DNA from: Paragorgia papillata | Taxonomy: Eukaryota > Cnidaria > Anthozoa > Scleralcyonacea > Coralliidae | DNA: 64,000 bases | Direction of reading: 5' to 3' | NCBI GenBank assembly: GCA_035771165.1 | Contig: JAWNZC010000304.1 | Location: forward strand, 1-64,000 | Shown here: piece after piece, positions 34,801 through 43,212 of the stretch | Layout of the letters: each line of letters starts with the position of its first letter | Position numbering within the stretch: the stretch's first letter is position 1 | Made by a program: the position numbers and the translations under genes | The notes under the pieces: model-generated | The model's database searches: none | What the model saw: the letters and a program-made list of their open reading frames with translations, nothing else | What the model was told of the DNA's origin: nothing

Positions 34801-37800
34801 TGAGTGTAAAAATGTCGCGCGCTCGACTTTTCTATTGTACAAATTGAATAGTTTTCTACTTCGTTCCACATGGAAACTCACTGAATTATCTAAGATTCTC
34901 GCAGCGCATTTTAAACATGGACTACATAGTTTTCCAGAAGGTTATTTCAAGAAATGAGGTGTCATTGTCTAATTGAGTTGTTCTTTTGAGCAGGTGTTTG
35001 AGTCATTTGGCTCTTTCTTCGCAGCCAGCTTGGCTATAATTACTTTACAGTTTACTCTTTAGCTCTCACCAAATGATTTATCACGCGGAAATTGCCAAGT
35101 TTAACATTAACTATGATTTGAACAACCGTTTGCCAAGTCAGTAGTGTTGTTTGCGCCAGGTCTTTTAAACACTTTGACTTAGCCGTTCGGTTTCAGTTAG
35201 CCGTTCGAACGGTTTCAGTTAGCCGTTCGAACGCTTAATAACAGGCGCCGAACGTATAATAACAGGTGTTCGAACGCTCTGTTAATAATTTTAAACGTTT
35301 AATCAAACCGTTCGAACGGCTTCCTAAAGCGTTCGAACGGTTACCGAACGGTAGGCGAACGGTATTTTCATGCCGTTTGCTAAAGCGTTAAGGTACGTTT
35401 TCGCGTGGAGGGTCACATGTAATATTTGTTTGAACCAACCTTAGATACTTTTTCTGAAATAGACCTCTTTGACCTTGACAAGTATGAATGGTAGAAACTC
35501 TGAGACAGATCTTTACCACCCAGATCAGTTCCAGCACAGCTCTTCTGCTTGAGATTTTCATAGCCATCAACATCAACAGCAGGAAGAATTAATATTCTTG
35601 TTGTCTGCAGCATCTCGACAATCCTCACCTCTTTTCTCTGGTAGCCAACACACAGCCTCTTGATAAGCATTAACAGCAGTTCACGACCAACCCCACCATC
35701 AGCTCTCACATTTCCAATGAAAGCTATTGCAGGCTTGCCTTCCTTCGACACACCAGGATCTTCTGATAATTCAAACGAATACAGTTTTCTCCCTTCCCCA
35801 CTTTCTCCAATAGAAAGACGTTGGGTAATATCAGGACACTTTTTCTCATGCTCTTGGAAGAATGTTAGGAGTTTTTCATAATTGTGATCAGACCAGGACT
35901 CAAAGCCTAAAAAGTGAAAAATAATGCACTTGAGTTAAGTCCATTCAATCAATCAGTCAATCAGTAAGTTAGTTAATTAATCAGTCCATCCGTTGACCAG
36001 GCAATCAGTTGGTCAAATCAAAATAATTATATTAGTTATATAAGGTCCTTTGTCAGAGAGAAACGTAAAATTGTAAACAAACAACAAGCTTACATAAGAA
36101 AGATAAACATGTGACCAAAAATAAGCCAATCAGATAACAACAACAAATTAATAATGAGATGTGAGAAAATTAGCCAATTAGAGCAAAATAACAATAACAA
36201 ATCAATAATGAGATGTGAAAGACATTTGCTATTCCCACCATCAATGAGCAAAAAAACACAAGGGGTGTAAAAAATAAAAACGCTGTGAAACGGAAACACT
36301 ACTACAAATTGTACTGTAAATTTATCCTTCATAATTCAGTGAGATTTTGAGCGCAAAAATAAACCAAACACATGAAAAGGTTCGAATTACGCACTGATGA
36401 GTTTGACGTTTGAAACAAGCTTAAATAAATGCCTTGTTTTTTTGCGCGACATTTCGAATTCTAGTCTAATCCAGAACTCCAATGCCGCTTCTGACTGAAA
36501 TAACGAAGCAAAAGCGGAAGTCGAAAGTGGGTGGGGGAATAAGCCCCAGTCCCCCCTATTTTTTTGACAAAATATTTACGCGATGCAGTTTTGAAATGTT
36601 AATTTGAACCCTGCAGTTGGCCAGCCAGTCGCTCAATTTTAAATTTGGATAAACCAGCAAAGTGCAAATTTAGCAAATTTTGGTGAATAAAAAGAATTTC
36701 ACTGTCAACATTTTCAAGTTTCCAAATATTATACTGTACATGTACATGTACATGTAAGTGACAAGTTTGCCATTTGAAGTAAAACTTTTAAGCAACCTGC
36801 CAAAATATCATAAACAATTTGCAAGTGAAAATTGCAATGTTGATTAAGTACATGTATCAATAATTTGCAAGTTTGCACAGTAAAAAACCCATTTTGGTTA
36901 GACTGAACTTACCAGGTAGAAATCTTGGTTTTGTTGGAGCTGGTGTATTGGTAGGAACATGTGAGACAACATGACTATGATTATGAACTCCACTAGGAAC
37001 AGTGTGACCAGGTGCCAATATGGTTGGGTGCTTGGCTGATTTGAGAGTAAAATTTAACAACAATGCAAGTCCAGTAGGCACAACAACTTCTCTTGTTTGG
37101 GCTACATATCCTTCAGCAGCAACCATAATGTAATATTTCCCAGGTACAAGTAACCTCCAATAGTCACCATTATCAGCAGTGTACACTACATGGTTAATGC
37201 CTGACACAGTCACTGCAGCACGTTTGAGTGGCTTGTGATCACTGGACTGCACAAAACCTCGCACTCCCTTGTGGACTTGAGTCATAAACATAAGCAAAGA
37301 CAACTTGTGGGCATCCCAATAGGATTTCAGTTGGTTGGCTGGAGGAAACTTTGTGCAACTCATCTCAACGGTAATCTCCAGGCAATTGCTGTGAAGATAG
37401 TTATAGTCCTGCATGCCACCATGTACATTGTACCACTTTGCACCATTTGTGATACCTTTTTCAAATTTCTCATCAGGATACTTAGAACAAGGTTTACCAT
37501 ATCGCATGACCGGATGAGCACTGGCATACGTTAAAGCGAGTTCCCTAAACAAGGCATCATCTGGACTTTTGCTGTAGATAGTAACCCCAGATGCTGTGTC
37601 ATCAAATGGGTAATTGGCAACAAGGGACCCACCGTGAAGATTAGCAGAGAGAACAAAAGGCATCGATGTAATCCATTTCATTATGGCCAATGTTTCTGGC
37701 TCACGCTTGGTACTTTTTACTGCCTCTATCGAGTCAAACTGGTCTGGGAAATTCCTGTTTAAATCCACATTATGAGCATTTTCACGACCTGAGAGATGAT

Positions 37801-39571
37801 CACCAATCCTAGCCATTTCATAACCATCGGGATTCATAGAAGGCATTATATGAATTCTTGTATAATCTACCATTGCTTTGATTGCTGGGATAGAATCATA
37901 GTTTTCACACAAAACGTCAATCAACAGAAGCAATGTTTCCCTGCCAACAACTTCATTCCCATGCATGTTTCCAATGTACTTGAATTCTGGCTCACCTGGT
38001 TCATGTTTTCCTGGATTGTCTGAAATTTCCAAGACCCATAGCTCCCGTTGTTCCACCGATTGGCCAACTGTATAAAGCTTTGTGATATGGGGGTATTTGT
38101 TGGCATAATATTTCACGAATTCAGTCACTTCATCATAACTGTGATGACTAAATTTGGTAGGTTTTTTCCACTTCTGTAAAATAGCTATAAATTCAGTTGT
38201 GTTTTGGGGTACAGAACTAAGTGATGTTCTAAGGTAATCTGAAGAGCTCACAACAGGAGTAATAGTCGAACCAAACTCTCTCCTAATTCTCAAAAGGTTA
38301 TCTTCAACTTGGTTTAACTCTGAGTCAACTGGTAAAATAAAGTTAGCAATTACATATCCATTTTCTTTCACTTGGATTTCTTTTGTCAAGCACTTAAAAC
38401 CTTTTGAGCAAGCTGTGATGACATATCTCCCAGGAAGCAGTAATCGCCAGAAGTCTCCATTCTTTGCCGTAACAACACTGTGTTGGATTCCCTTGACGTT
38501 AATCACAGCATTGCCAATGGGCTTGCCATCCTGATCAGCAACAAAGCCCTTCACACCTTTGTGAATTTCTTCCATGTACGACAAAAGCGCTTCCTTGTTG
38601 TTCTCCCACTCGGTTTTCAAGTTTGTTGCCAAAGGGTATTTGCAACACGACAACTCAAGTGTAATTTCAAAGCAATTGCTGAGAAGGTAATTCACATCTT
38701 CCATGCCACCTGGAACATCATACCACTTAGCACCATTGGTAACACCACCTGGAAAATGCTCCTGGCAACGAGGGTCACCCCGACTCATGGTTTTATGATT
38801 ATCGGCATAGATGGAAGCGAGGTGAAAGAAAATTGGGTCATCTGGTGTAGGGCTCTCAACTCCTTCTAAAATATGCTCCCTATTACTATCGAATGGATAA
38901 CTCGCTACCAATGAACCACCATGTAAATTACCAGAAAGCACAAAACTGTTGCTGCGAATCCAATTAATAATAGCCCGCGTTTCAGGCTCGGCATCAGTCT
39001 CCATATTGTAGGTCGCCCAATTCTTGAATTGATCGGGAAAATTTCGGTTCAGATCTACGTTGTGAGCGTTTGCTCTTCCCGTCACGCCCAAACAATCGCC
39101 TTCCTCGGCGGATTCGAAACCATCGGGGTTCATGCTTGGCATAATGAATATATTAGTCGAGTTTATCAAACGAGAGACACGTTCGTGACCGGGTTTATTG
39201 TAGTTCCTTAGCAAGAATTCCACCAGGTAAATGAGAACCTGACGGCTTATCGCTTCATTACCGTGCATGTTCCCAACGTATTTAAACATAGGCTCGCCGG
39301 GTTCTACCTCGTCGAGCTTGTCCGTGATTTGAACTGCCCAAAGATGCCTTCCTTGCACAGACTTTCCAACCGAGTGAAGACGAGCAATCGAAGGGTAGTC
39401 ATTCGTAAGTGATTTCAAGAGGTTCGTTAGTTCGTCGTAGTGAATGTAATGATCCGTCGATATCCCATCATTATTGTTCTTGTTTTTCGCCTCGTCTAAG
39501 CCCTCGCAAATAGAAGCACAATATAAAAGAATCAGTCCAAAAACAGCGGTAAATACATACGAAAACTCCAT
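16332..39571 (-). CDS. CPD: Carboxypeptidase D homologue, four-domain, six exons
   Basis: Type I membrane metallocarboxypeptidase (M14B). The family removes C-terminal Lys/Arg from peptides after furin-type cleavage, in the trans-Golgi and recycling pathway. Exons: 39571-36913, 35906-35440, 30175-30063, 25256-24244, 20942-20485, 16865-16332; all joins keep frame (1747 aa). Signal peptide is about 1-24. Repeat 1 (about 40-415) has H103/E106/H217 zinc ligands, N175-R176 and catalytic E306. Repeat 2 (about 478-845) has H537/E540/H646, N605-R606 and E736. Each is followed by a transthyretin-like domain. Repeat 3 (about 888-1276) has lost all of these: R954, G957 and E1073 replace the zinc ligands. 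Repeat 4 (about 1279-1650) keeps H1343/E1346 but has R1451 for the third His, V1414 for Arg and Y1541 for Glu. A helix at about 1660-1683 precedes a basic then acidic tail (DYSDDSDEEEEE). Vertebrate and fly CPD have three repeats; Aplysia is, as I recall, reported with four. Confidence 0.95.
18144..18754. mobile_element. Foldback MITE, about 9-bp target duplication
   Basis: Arms of about 66 bp start CATCCTCGTTCCCAGGGCCT and are mirrored at the right end. Flanks ATACTTACG (18135-18143) and ATATTTACG (18755-18763) match at 8 of 9 bases. A 9-bp duplication and long inverted ends point to a Mutator-like non-autonomous element. No transposase. Confidence 0.75.
19337..19916. mobile_element. CCGTAGAA-ended element, TA duplication
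   Basis: It starts CCGTAGAATCTC and ends TCTACTTCTACGG, with TA on each side. The interior repeats GGCTACTTTCGGAGGGG-type words (19545-19585, 19797-19915). Non-autonomous. It hosts the MITE at 19391-19541. Confidence 0.8.
19391..19541. mobile_element. AAGCCGG palindromic MITE, intact copy
   Basis: 151 bp, nearly a full palindrome: AAGCCGGTTTTCCACTAGGC at the left and its inverse at the right, centre near GAGCTCTGAGCTGGAACT, TA on both flanks. Other copies: 12779-12921, 13501-13655. A diverged relative family with AAAGCTGGATTTCCACT ends is at about 34788-34895 and 43075-43212. Confidence 0.85.
20485..20942 (-). CDS. CPD: CPD exon 5: rest of decayed domain 4
   Basis: The acceptor is ATATCATTGTAG; two bases complete a Gly and join NFPG to VVRHSDDPVTEPETKAVIRW. 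LRGGTLVASYPFD replaces the LHGG zinc His with Arg. FDISIYLGCCKYP replaces the catalytic Glu with Tyr. The donor is CAG|GTTGGTCG at 20484, phase 0. Confidence 0.92.
21830..23010 (-). repeat. tRNA-derived sequence split by the foldback
   Basis: Removing 21879-22978 and reading the minus strand gives an A-box-like TGGCCGAATGG (near 22990) and, about 45 bases later, a B-box-like GGTTCAAATCC (21837-21849). That is the internal promoter layout of tRNA genes and tRNA-derived SINEs. The acceptor stem does not pair well, so I call a SINE head or tRNA relic, not a functional tRNA. Confidence 0.5.
21879..22969. mobile_element. Mutator-like foldback, GCCTGCAGTGCAGGCG ends
   Basis: Inverted ends of about 85 bp start at GCCTGCAGTGCAGGCGTTTC and end CGCCTGCACTGCAGGC. 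AGGTTGGTA (9 bp) occurs on both sides (21870-21878 and 22970-22978), although it partly overlaps the inverted repeat on the left. The 900-bp interior has no recognisable frame. The insertion interrupts a tRNA-like sequence. Confidence 0.75.
24244..25256 (-). CDS. CPD: CPD exon 4: end of domain 3, start of domain 4
   Basis: The acceptor is GCCGTTTGTTCCAG; its first base completes an Arg codon and gives SLVTRYPLD across the junction. It encodes the rest of repeat 3 (catalytic Glu replaced by His in SITAHVSCCHFP), its transthyretin-like domain, then repeat 4 up to GVDLDVNFP. Repeat 4 keeps HANE (H1343, E1346). The Asn-Arg pair of NRNFP has become Asp-Val. The donor is CCAG|GTAAACAC at 24243. Confidence 0.93.
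25309..27001. mobile_element. Composite repeat, copy 2
   Basis: Same order and orientation as 7026-8692, with high identity and scattered indels (for example an extra AGCGGAATCTCAG near 25968). It begins only about 50 bp inside the intron from the exon 4 acceptor side. No transposase. Confidence 0.8.
27004..27090 (-). repeat. tRNA-derived SINE fragment (tail and B box)
   Basis: The minus strand reads GGTTTGAATCCCAGCCG, a B-box-like motif, then a tail with TTTTTCTCTACTT and AGTATGGTTCGTCACT. A second plus-strand copy at 54221-54320 shares the TTTTCTCTACTT and GGTATGGTTCGTCACT words at the same spacing. This defines a family. Confidence 0.6.
27100..27935. mobile_element. Inverted-repeat element, about 85-bp arms
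   Basis: Left arm 27100-27185 (GCCTCCTCCACAGGCCCTAT, GGACAGGTCAC, AGATCCTGTAAA) is mirrored at 27845-27935. The interior, about 660 bp, is AT-rich with no coding sequence recognised. Confidence 0.65.
28314..28463. repeat. Long hairpin palindrome
   Basis: Near-perfect 150-bp palindrome: AGTGTTTCATCAGGATATCC on the left is mirrored by GGATATCCTGATGAAACACT on the right, centre near GAGGCGAAGCCGAGG. Probably a short foldback MITE. Confidence 0.75.
28709..29555. mobile_element. hAT-like element with 8-bp duplication AATTGTAC
   Basis: Ends are TAAAGATGAGCCGATTA and TCGGCGCATCTCTA (inverse TAGAGATGCGCCGA). An exact 8-bp duplication AATTGTAC is at 28701-28708 and 29556-29563. ATCGGCCGATTAATCGG-type words repeat in both subterminal regions. 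The interior has no transposase, so it is non-autonomous. Confidence 0.9.
30063..30175 (-). CDS. CPD: CPD exon 3: small, third-ligand region
   Basis: This 113-nt exon was found by homology. The acceptor is CTATCATGTTTCTAG, the product is FLSGAIEEPEEVKHVKEW then NFALVVHIEGGSLVT, and the donor is ACCAG|GTAAGATG. It aligns with the EPETRAIINW and LHGGSLVA regions of repeats 1 and 2. The zinc-binding His is replaced by Glu (IEGG). Phase 0 in, two bases out, matching both neighbours. An alternative acceptor AG at 30169-30168 would break the phase. Confidence 0.85.
30289..30818. mobile_element. Element copy starting CAGGGTTCGAATTAACAT
   Basis: The first bases are mirrored by the end of the related copy at about 36265-36616 (ATGTTAATTTGAACCCTG). 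The two copies share a long tract including TTCAGTGAGATTTTGAGCGC, CGCACTGATGAGTTTGACGT and GCCGCTTCTG. Three tandem CGATTCGTAAAT units are at 30293-30332. Type (hAT-like) is inferred from the ends. Confidence 0.55.
31238..33010. repeat. Strand-biased G/T-rich tandem repeat array
   Basis: After a (CCCA)n run (31231-31257), the plus strand becomes strongly G/T rich. 31400-31915 has diverged units of about 85-90 bp with TTGCTGTCGTACAGTTGCT and CTACTTTGCTATCATATTG. 32320-32690 has three units of about 127 bp with TTTGCCATACATGACGTTGG and CTGTTGCACAGTCGTG. 32694-32975 has two units with TTTCGCGCCAGTACA and GGTGTGTTCTTGGCTACTC. Long hydrophobic reading frames here are by-products of the repeats. 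Confidence 0.8.
33630..34010. repeat. Tandem AGCATGAACAACATTGTGCT repeats
   Basis: About a dozen diverged units of 24-35 bp, each with a CAGCATGAACAAC-like half and a TTGTGCTAGCC-like half. Inverted units occur at 30820-30990 and direct ones at 30213-30275. The two halves are themselves partly complementary (AGCATGAAC against GTTCATGCT). Confidence 0.75.
34096..35416. mobile_element. Element with subterminal CCGTTCGAACGG arrays
   Basis: Ends are GTGACCCTCCACGCGAA and its exact inverse TTCGCGTGGAGGGTCAC. Just inside the left end (34108-34480) and right end (35195-35395) are arrays of the palindrome CGTTCGAACG or close variants, spaced by ATAACAGG-like text. The middle is unrelated AT-rich sequence holding a piece of the AAAGCTGGATTTCCACT MITE. 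No transposase frame. Confidence 0.8.
35440..35906 (-). CDS. CPD: CPD exon 2: start of decayed domain 3
   Basis: The acceptor is TTTTCACTTTTTAG and the exon opens with GC, completing a Gly codon from exon 1. It encodes FESWSDHNYEKLL through VSK. The place of the active-site motif reads GNVRADGGVGRE, so the His and Glu zinc ligands are Arg and Gly. The donor is AAG|GTTGGTTC at 35439, phase 0. The frame is fully open across the exon. Confidence 0.92.
35907..36912 (-). other. CPD intron 1
   Basis: This contains 36020-36330, a repeat also found at about 54126-54500 (shared CAGAGAGAAACGTAAA, ATAATGAGATGTGAAAGACA, AAGGGGGTGTAAAAA-like words), and 36265-36616, a copy of the CAGGGTTCGAATTAAC element. 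36620-36910 is AT-rich with a TACATG tandem near 36736. No extra exon needed. Confidence 0.6.
36913..39571 (-). CDS. CPD: CPD exon 1: signal peptide, two active domains
   Basis: This single 2659-nt exon encodes residues 1-886 and the first base of codon 887. The start ATG gives a hydrophobic leader (MEFSYVFTAVFGLILLYCAS). Both carboxypeptidase repeats carry GNMHGNE, PSMNPDG, NVDLNRNFPD, LHGGSLVA and a catalytic E in the ELSC/EMSC motif. Each is followed by a transthyretin-like beta domain (NGDFWRLL, NGDYWRLL). The donor is CCTG|GTAAGTTC at 36912. A Pro/Thr/His-rich linker ends the exon before domain 3. Confidence 0.95.
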
Positions 39572-39599
39572 CGTCGAACAGCATATTCGTGTGTTTCAG

Positions 39600-39720
39600 A
39601 ACAAAACCGCAGGCATTCTCGAGCCCAGTTTTTTGTTTCGCTCGGGCGCGTACGACGCGCGTACCACGCGACACGTCATCACGCATTCTCACGTGCATGC
39701 ATGCGCTTTCCCCGCCCAGT
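39600..39720 (-). promoter_or_regulatory. Possible CPD promoter-proximal region
   Basis: The 150 bp upstream of the CPD start are unusually CpG- and GC-rich. They hold an E-box CACGTG (39690-39695), a GC box (CCCCGCCC at 39710-39717, GGGCGGGG on the coding strand) and a TGACGTG half-CRE (39672-39678). No TATA box is obvious. The role is inferred only from position and motifs. Confidence 0.3.
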
Positions 39721-39744
39721 GACCTTAGCCTACTATGCATAATT

Positions 39745-39840
39745 CGCCTTGATCGGTTTATTTCGTGCAGAGCACTGCATGGCCAGCATTGCAGGGTCGC
39801 GGGTTCAATTCCTAGCCGGAAGGCCTTGATGTTGCATTTT
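39745..39840 (+). repeat. tRNA-like fragment (SINE relic)
   Basis: A B-box-like GGTTCAATTCC (39803-39813) is preceded by a possible anticodon-stem region around CTGCATGGCCAGCATTGCAG. The A box and acceptor stem are not convincing. Probably a tRNA-derived SINE relic. Confidence 0.35.
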
Positions 39841-40073
39841 TCGCAGATGTTCCCGGTACACTAGTCGAATTTTTCCTTCACCAAAATTACCTAGTATATC
39901 CATTTAATCGAGAGAAATGCCAAATATTACTGGGAACGAATTGGTATAAATTTACAATGTGATTGTATGGTAGGCTTCTCAAACTTATTAATAATTAATG
40001 AGATAATCAACCAATTATCACAAGCGCTGTTGAAATACCAGAGACCCTCCTCCGCCAACCTGGTCTCTTCCTC

Positions 40074-40323
40074 AAATTGACTGTATATACTAATTGTAAT
40101 CAAGCTCTCAAATTGAGTGTGGGACTCAATTTCAACGTCAACACTGTCCCACATGCGGCTTAGGGCTACCGGGGGGTTGTGGTTAGGTTTAGGGTTTCCT
40201 GGGGGTTGTGGTTTGGGGTGGGGGTGGGGGTGGGTTAGGAATTAGTTTTTTAATTCATTGAAATTGACTCCCACACTCAAATTTGAGAGCTTGATTACAA
40301 TTAGTATATACAGTCAATTTGAG
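40074..40323. mobile_element. Foldback with telomere-like G-rich centre
   Basis: Arms of about 68 bp (CTCAAATTGACTGTATATAC and inverse) surround a centre with GGTTAGGTTTAGGGTTTCC and GGGTGGGGGTGGGTTAGG. The arms match with few differences. Confidence 0.75.
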
Positions 40324-40845
40324 CTAAGAGAATGGGCTGCCTCCGCATGCGCAGAGGTTAAATTTCTGAGATTGGAGGTTTCGGGGGTCGTCGGAGATGC
40401 TCGGACATAAGTAGTGCGGGCGAAACTAGTCCAACGGAAAATTCTTTCGCTGGAGGCAACGAGGGCAGAAAAATAGGTCTGGGTTCGCAGGCTAGTTTCT
40501 TGCATGACTTAATTCACGGATAACTAAGCCATCCACGTCTATATTAGTCGTTGGTAAGTGATTATGACATGTTTATAATATGTCTTTCTTGTAAAAAAGA
40601 CAAAATATACTCAGTTTTTTCCCGTTATTTTATATCAGACGAAGACTGACGAACCAGAGGATAACATACTTATATCGGCCGACGTGTTCTGCTATGTTCG
40701 ACATGTTTTCTACAACCCGCAGTTCCAAAAGTTATTGACACCCCCCTGATGCCGCCATATTGACACAGAAATCTGGCAGAGGTTCTTTTTTATGTCATGA
40801 TCAAGCTGACGATTCCGACTCATTGCCGACGATCCCCGACATAGG
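40324..40845. other. Intergenic, nothing recognised
   Basis: Mixed sequence with no supported gene, element end or repeat. Confidence 0.4.
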
Positions 40846-40999
40846 GAGAGAGACCTTAAGATACCCCGGGTTCACGGTGTACGGGTAGAGAGACCTTAAG
40901 ATACCCCGGGTTCGGTTTAGGGGTACGGGTAATCTACCCGTACCCGTAGTCGTATGTTACGGGTAAAACCGAACCCGGGGTATCTTAAAGGTCTCTAAT
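40846..40999. repeat. Hairpin with duplicated left arm
   Basis: AGAGACCTTAAGATACCCCG occurs twice in tandem (40851, 40889) and is mirrored by CGGGGTATCTTAAAGGTCTC at 40975. The stem centre is a TACGGGTAATCTACCCGTA palindrome. Confidence 0.7.
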
Positions 41000-41079
41000 A
41001 TTAATGTTATTTCCAGTCCAAGGACTAGAAAATAATATTTCTAGGTCTAGGACTTGAAATATGACGCCAAGAGCCATGG

Positions 41080-41099
41080 TAATAATAGTAATAATAATC

Positions 41100-41181
<82 letters not shown>
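41080..41181. repeat. (AAT)n microsatellite, left part
   Basis: About 100 bp of AAT repeats. It ends exactly at the left end of the element at 41182 and resumes at 42829, so the tract was probably one microsatellite before insertion. Confidence 0.9.
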
Positions 41182-41182
<1 letters not shown>

Positions 41183-42826
41183 AGTCGAACTTCTATTAGG
41201 CCACACCAATTTAATTTTGTGTTTTACGGGCCCGCAGACGCTAAAAATCCGGAAAACTGAATAAAAATAAAATTGAAAATTTATCCTTTTATTTTTAAAA
41301 TAAAAGAATAAATAAGTCAAGAATCCGAAATAATAAAAATCAATGGTTTTGTTCTTGCCGAAGCTCACATTTTATGGCTGAAATGACTTGTCAAAACACG
41401 CTGAATTTCTGAGGTTTTGCACTTTTGGTTTTAATAATATTGTTTGGATCGTGTTTTGAGCAATATTCATGAACCGGAACCCGGCAGACTTTAGGCAAAA
41501 CTTTAGGCTCCAGTCCTCGAATATGGAATTATGGGCATGCGCAAAACATGGCCGATCCGCAAGACGCTCTCACGTGTGCTTTCAAGCTGCAGCTCGCTCT
41601 TTATGTAAATATCTTGGATGTGCCGTGATGGCGGGCCTACCAGATTGTGGGTGGTTCTCTGTTAGTACATTCACAGATCCTGTAAACACTGCAAAATTTG
41701 TCTTGCTAACTCTTGTGTCTTATTGATCTGAATCAGTTAGGCAATGGCTAATCTATTGTATCAATACATTGTACTATGTTGCTTTATAAATCCTTTCTTG
41801 TGATATATAGATTTCTTGTGATAAATTTGAACATTCCTGAATCATCAATATAATTTTTTTTTTTTTTTTTTTCCCTCCTCCGATCCTGAAAAAAGAGGAT
41901 TTCTGCCCGCAAAACACAAAATAAAATTGGTGTGGCCTTAAGCGGCCACCTTCGGGGAATGGCTTTGTGGCCGCTTAATAGAGTGACACCAACAATGGGC
42001 CTTGGGTGTGGTCAAATGTCCTTTTATTCAATTCTAAAACACTGATAACAGTAACATGTAGACTTTGAAATAACCAACAAGTAGTTAACAAAACATTTTT
42101 CAAAAACCAAAAAAATAATAAAACAAAGGAGCAACGAATCGAATAACAAAAATGCCACACGTTCGATGCATGTATACTGACGCCTGGCAAGTTATGTTCA
42201 CTTAAAATAGTTTTCAATGTGCATCTGTCGATCGCTACGGTGCATTGAGTTTCAAAGCGCAAAGCAAGTCATTTGTCTTTGAAATTGATAGAGCTAGCTC
42301 CTCATATCCATGATACTGTGCGAAATTCCGCAGTCTCATCAGCACGCCAAATCCCTGCACAAGGAGGAATTTGACGCAAAGTAAAGAGTAGTGTTTCTCT
42401 GCACCGGACATGCAGATATTTTTATTACCGACAATGTTTTTGAATTTGCAATTGATTACATGTAAACTTGAGGCATGATGTTTCAAGTGACATGTGCCAT
42501 GTTGAATGAATGAAATACATGTACATACTGACAGCAACTAAGTGTTCTATAGTCTCTTATTTAGCTCAAGTTTTAGTTTCGGTTCTCTTGCGGTAAAAAT
42601 TGTGCGTAAGATAAATTAAGCTGGCCGTTTAATACAGGTAAAAAACAATACGAAATACCAATTGGGACCGCTCGTAGGTGGCCGTGGCCGCTTAATAGAG
42701 GTGGCCGTTTAATAGAGGGGTTATAATCTGTAGTAAATTACAGGGAATATTTTAGGGGTTTTGACAAGTGGCCATTTAATAGAGGGTGGCCGCTTAATAG
42801 ATGGCCGCTTAATAGGGGTTCGACTG
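41182..42826. mobile_element. CAGTCGAAC-ended element inside a microsatellite
   Basis: The left end CAGTCGAACTTCTATTAGG and right end CTTAATAGGGGTTCGACTG are inverted repeats flanked by TA, typical of Tc1/mariner/pogo relatives. The subterminal unit GTGGCCGCTTAATAGA is repeated near 41965, 42680-42715 and 42770-42810. Frames inside (such as 41469-41726 and 42235-42537) do not look like transposase, so it is non-autonomous. Confidence 0.85.
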
Positions 42827-42828
42827 TA

Positions 42829-42832
42829 TAAC

Positions 42833-42917
<85 letters not shown>
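42829..42917. repeat. (AAT)n microsatellite, right part
   Basis: AAT repeats with minor interruptions, the continuation of 41080-41181 beyond the inserted element. Confidence 0.9.
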
Positions 42918-42918
<1 letters not shown>

Positions 42919-42972
42919 ACGTACTAATGGTTTTGGGAATACACTAAGAGATTTTGAGAAGTCATTCAAACG

Positions 42973-43212
42973 CCTCCAATCAGTCGGACTAGACTGGGTT
43001 TTCAAGTACTCGGAATTCGTCCAGTCCTCGACTAGCTTCGCGTCGTACTTGAAAACCCGGTCTAGTCCTCATTAGGCGTAAATGTCGCGCGCTCGACTTT
43101 TTTCTTTTGTCTTGTGAGTTTCCATGTGGAACGAAGTGGAAAACTATTCAATTTGTACAAGAAAAAAGTCGAGCGGGCGATATTTTACGTCTAGTGGAAA
43201 TCCAGCTTTTTA
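42973..43212. mobile_element. Two adjacent hairpin MITEs
   Basis: 42973-43070 is a palindrome with arms GACTAGACTGGGTTTTCAAG and inverse. 43075-43212 is a second, with GGCGTAAATGTCGCGCGCTC and TTACGTCTAGTGGAAATCCA ends and a centre near CATGTGGAACG. The second family also left a piece at about 34788-34895. Confidence 0.65.

Larger units (their letters stand above)
30176..35439 (-). other. CPD intron 2, tandem repeats and elements
   Basis: This intron includes AGCATGAACAACATTGTGCT-type repeats (30213-30275, 30820-30990, 33630-34010), a repeat copy at 30289-30818, a long G/T-rich tandem array (31240-33010) and the CGTTCGAACGG element (34096-35416). That element ends 23 nt from the exon 2 donor. 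33010-33630 shows no recognisable feature. Confidence 0.6.

Noticed and set aside
30176..35906. CPD repeat 3 as a pseudogene segment
   Set aside because: All exons keep open frames and splice signals through to the tail, so the domain is translated though catalytically dead.
41061..41264. Poly-Asn and poly-Leu frames at 41 kb and 42.8 kb
   Set aside because: Simple translation of AAT microsatellites.
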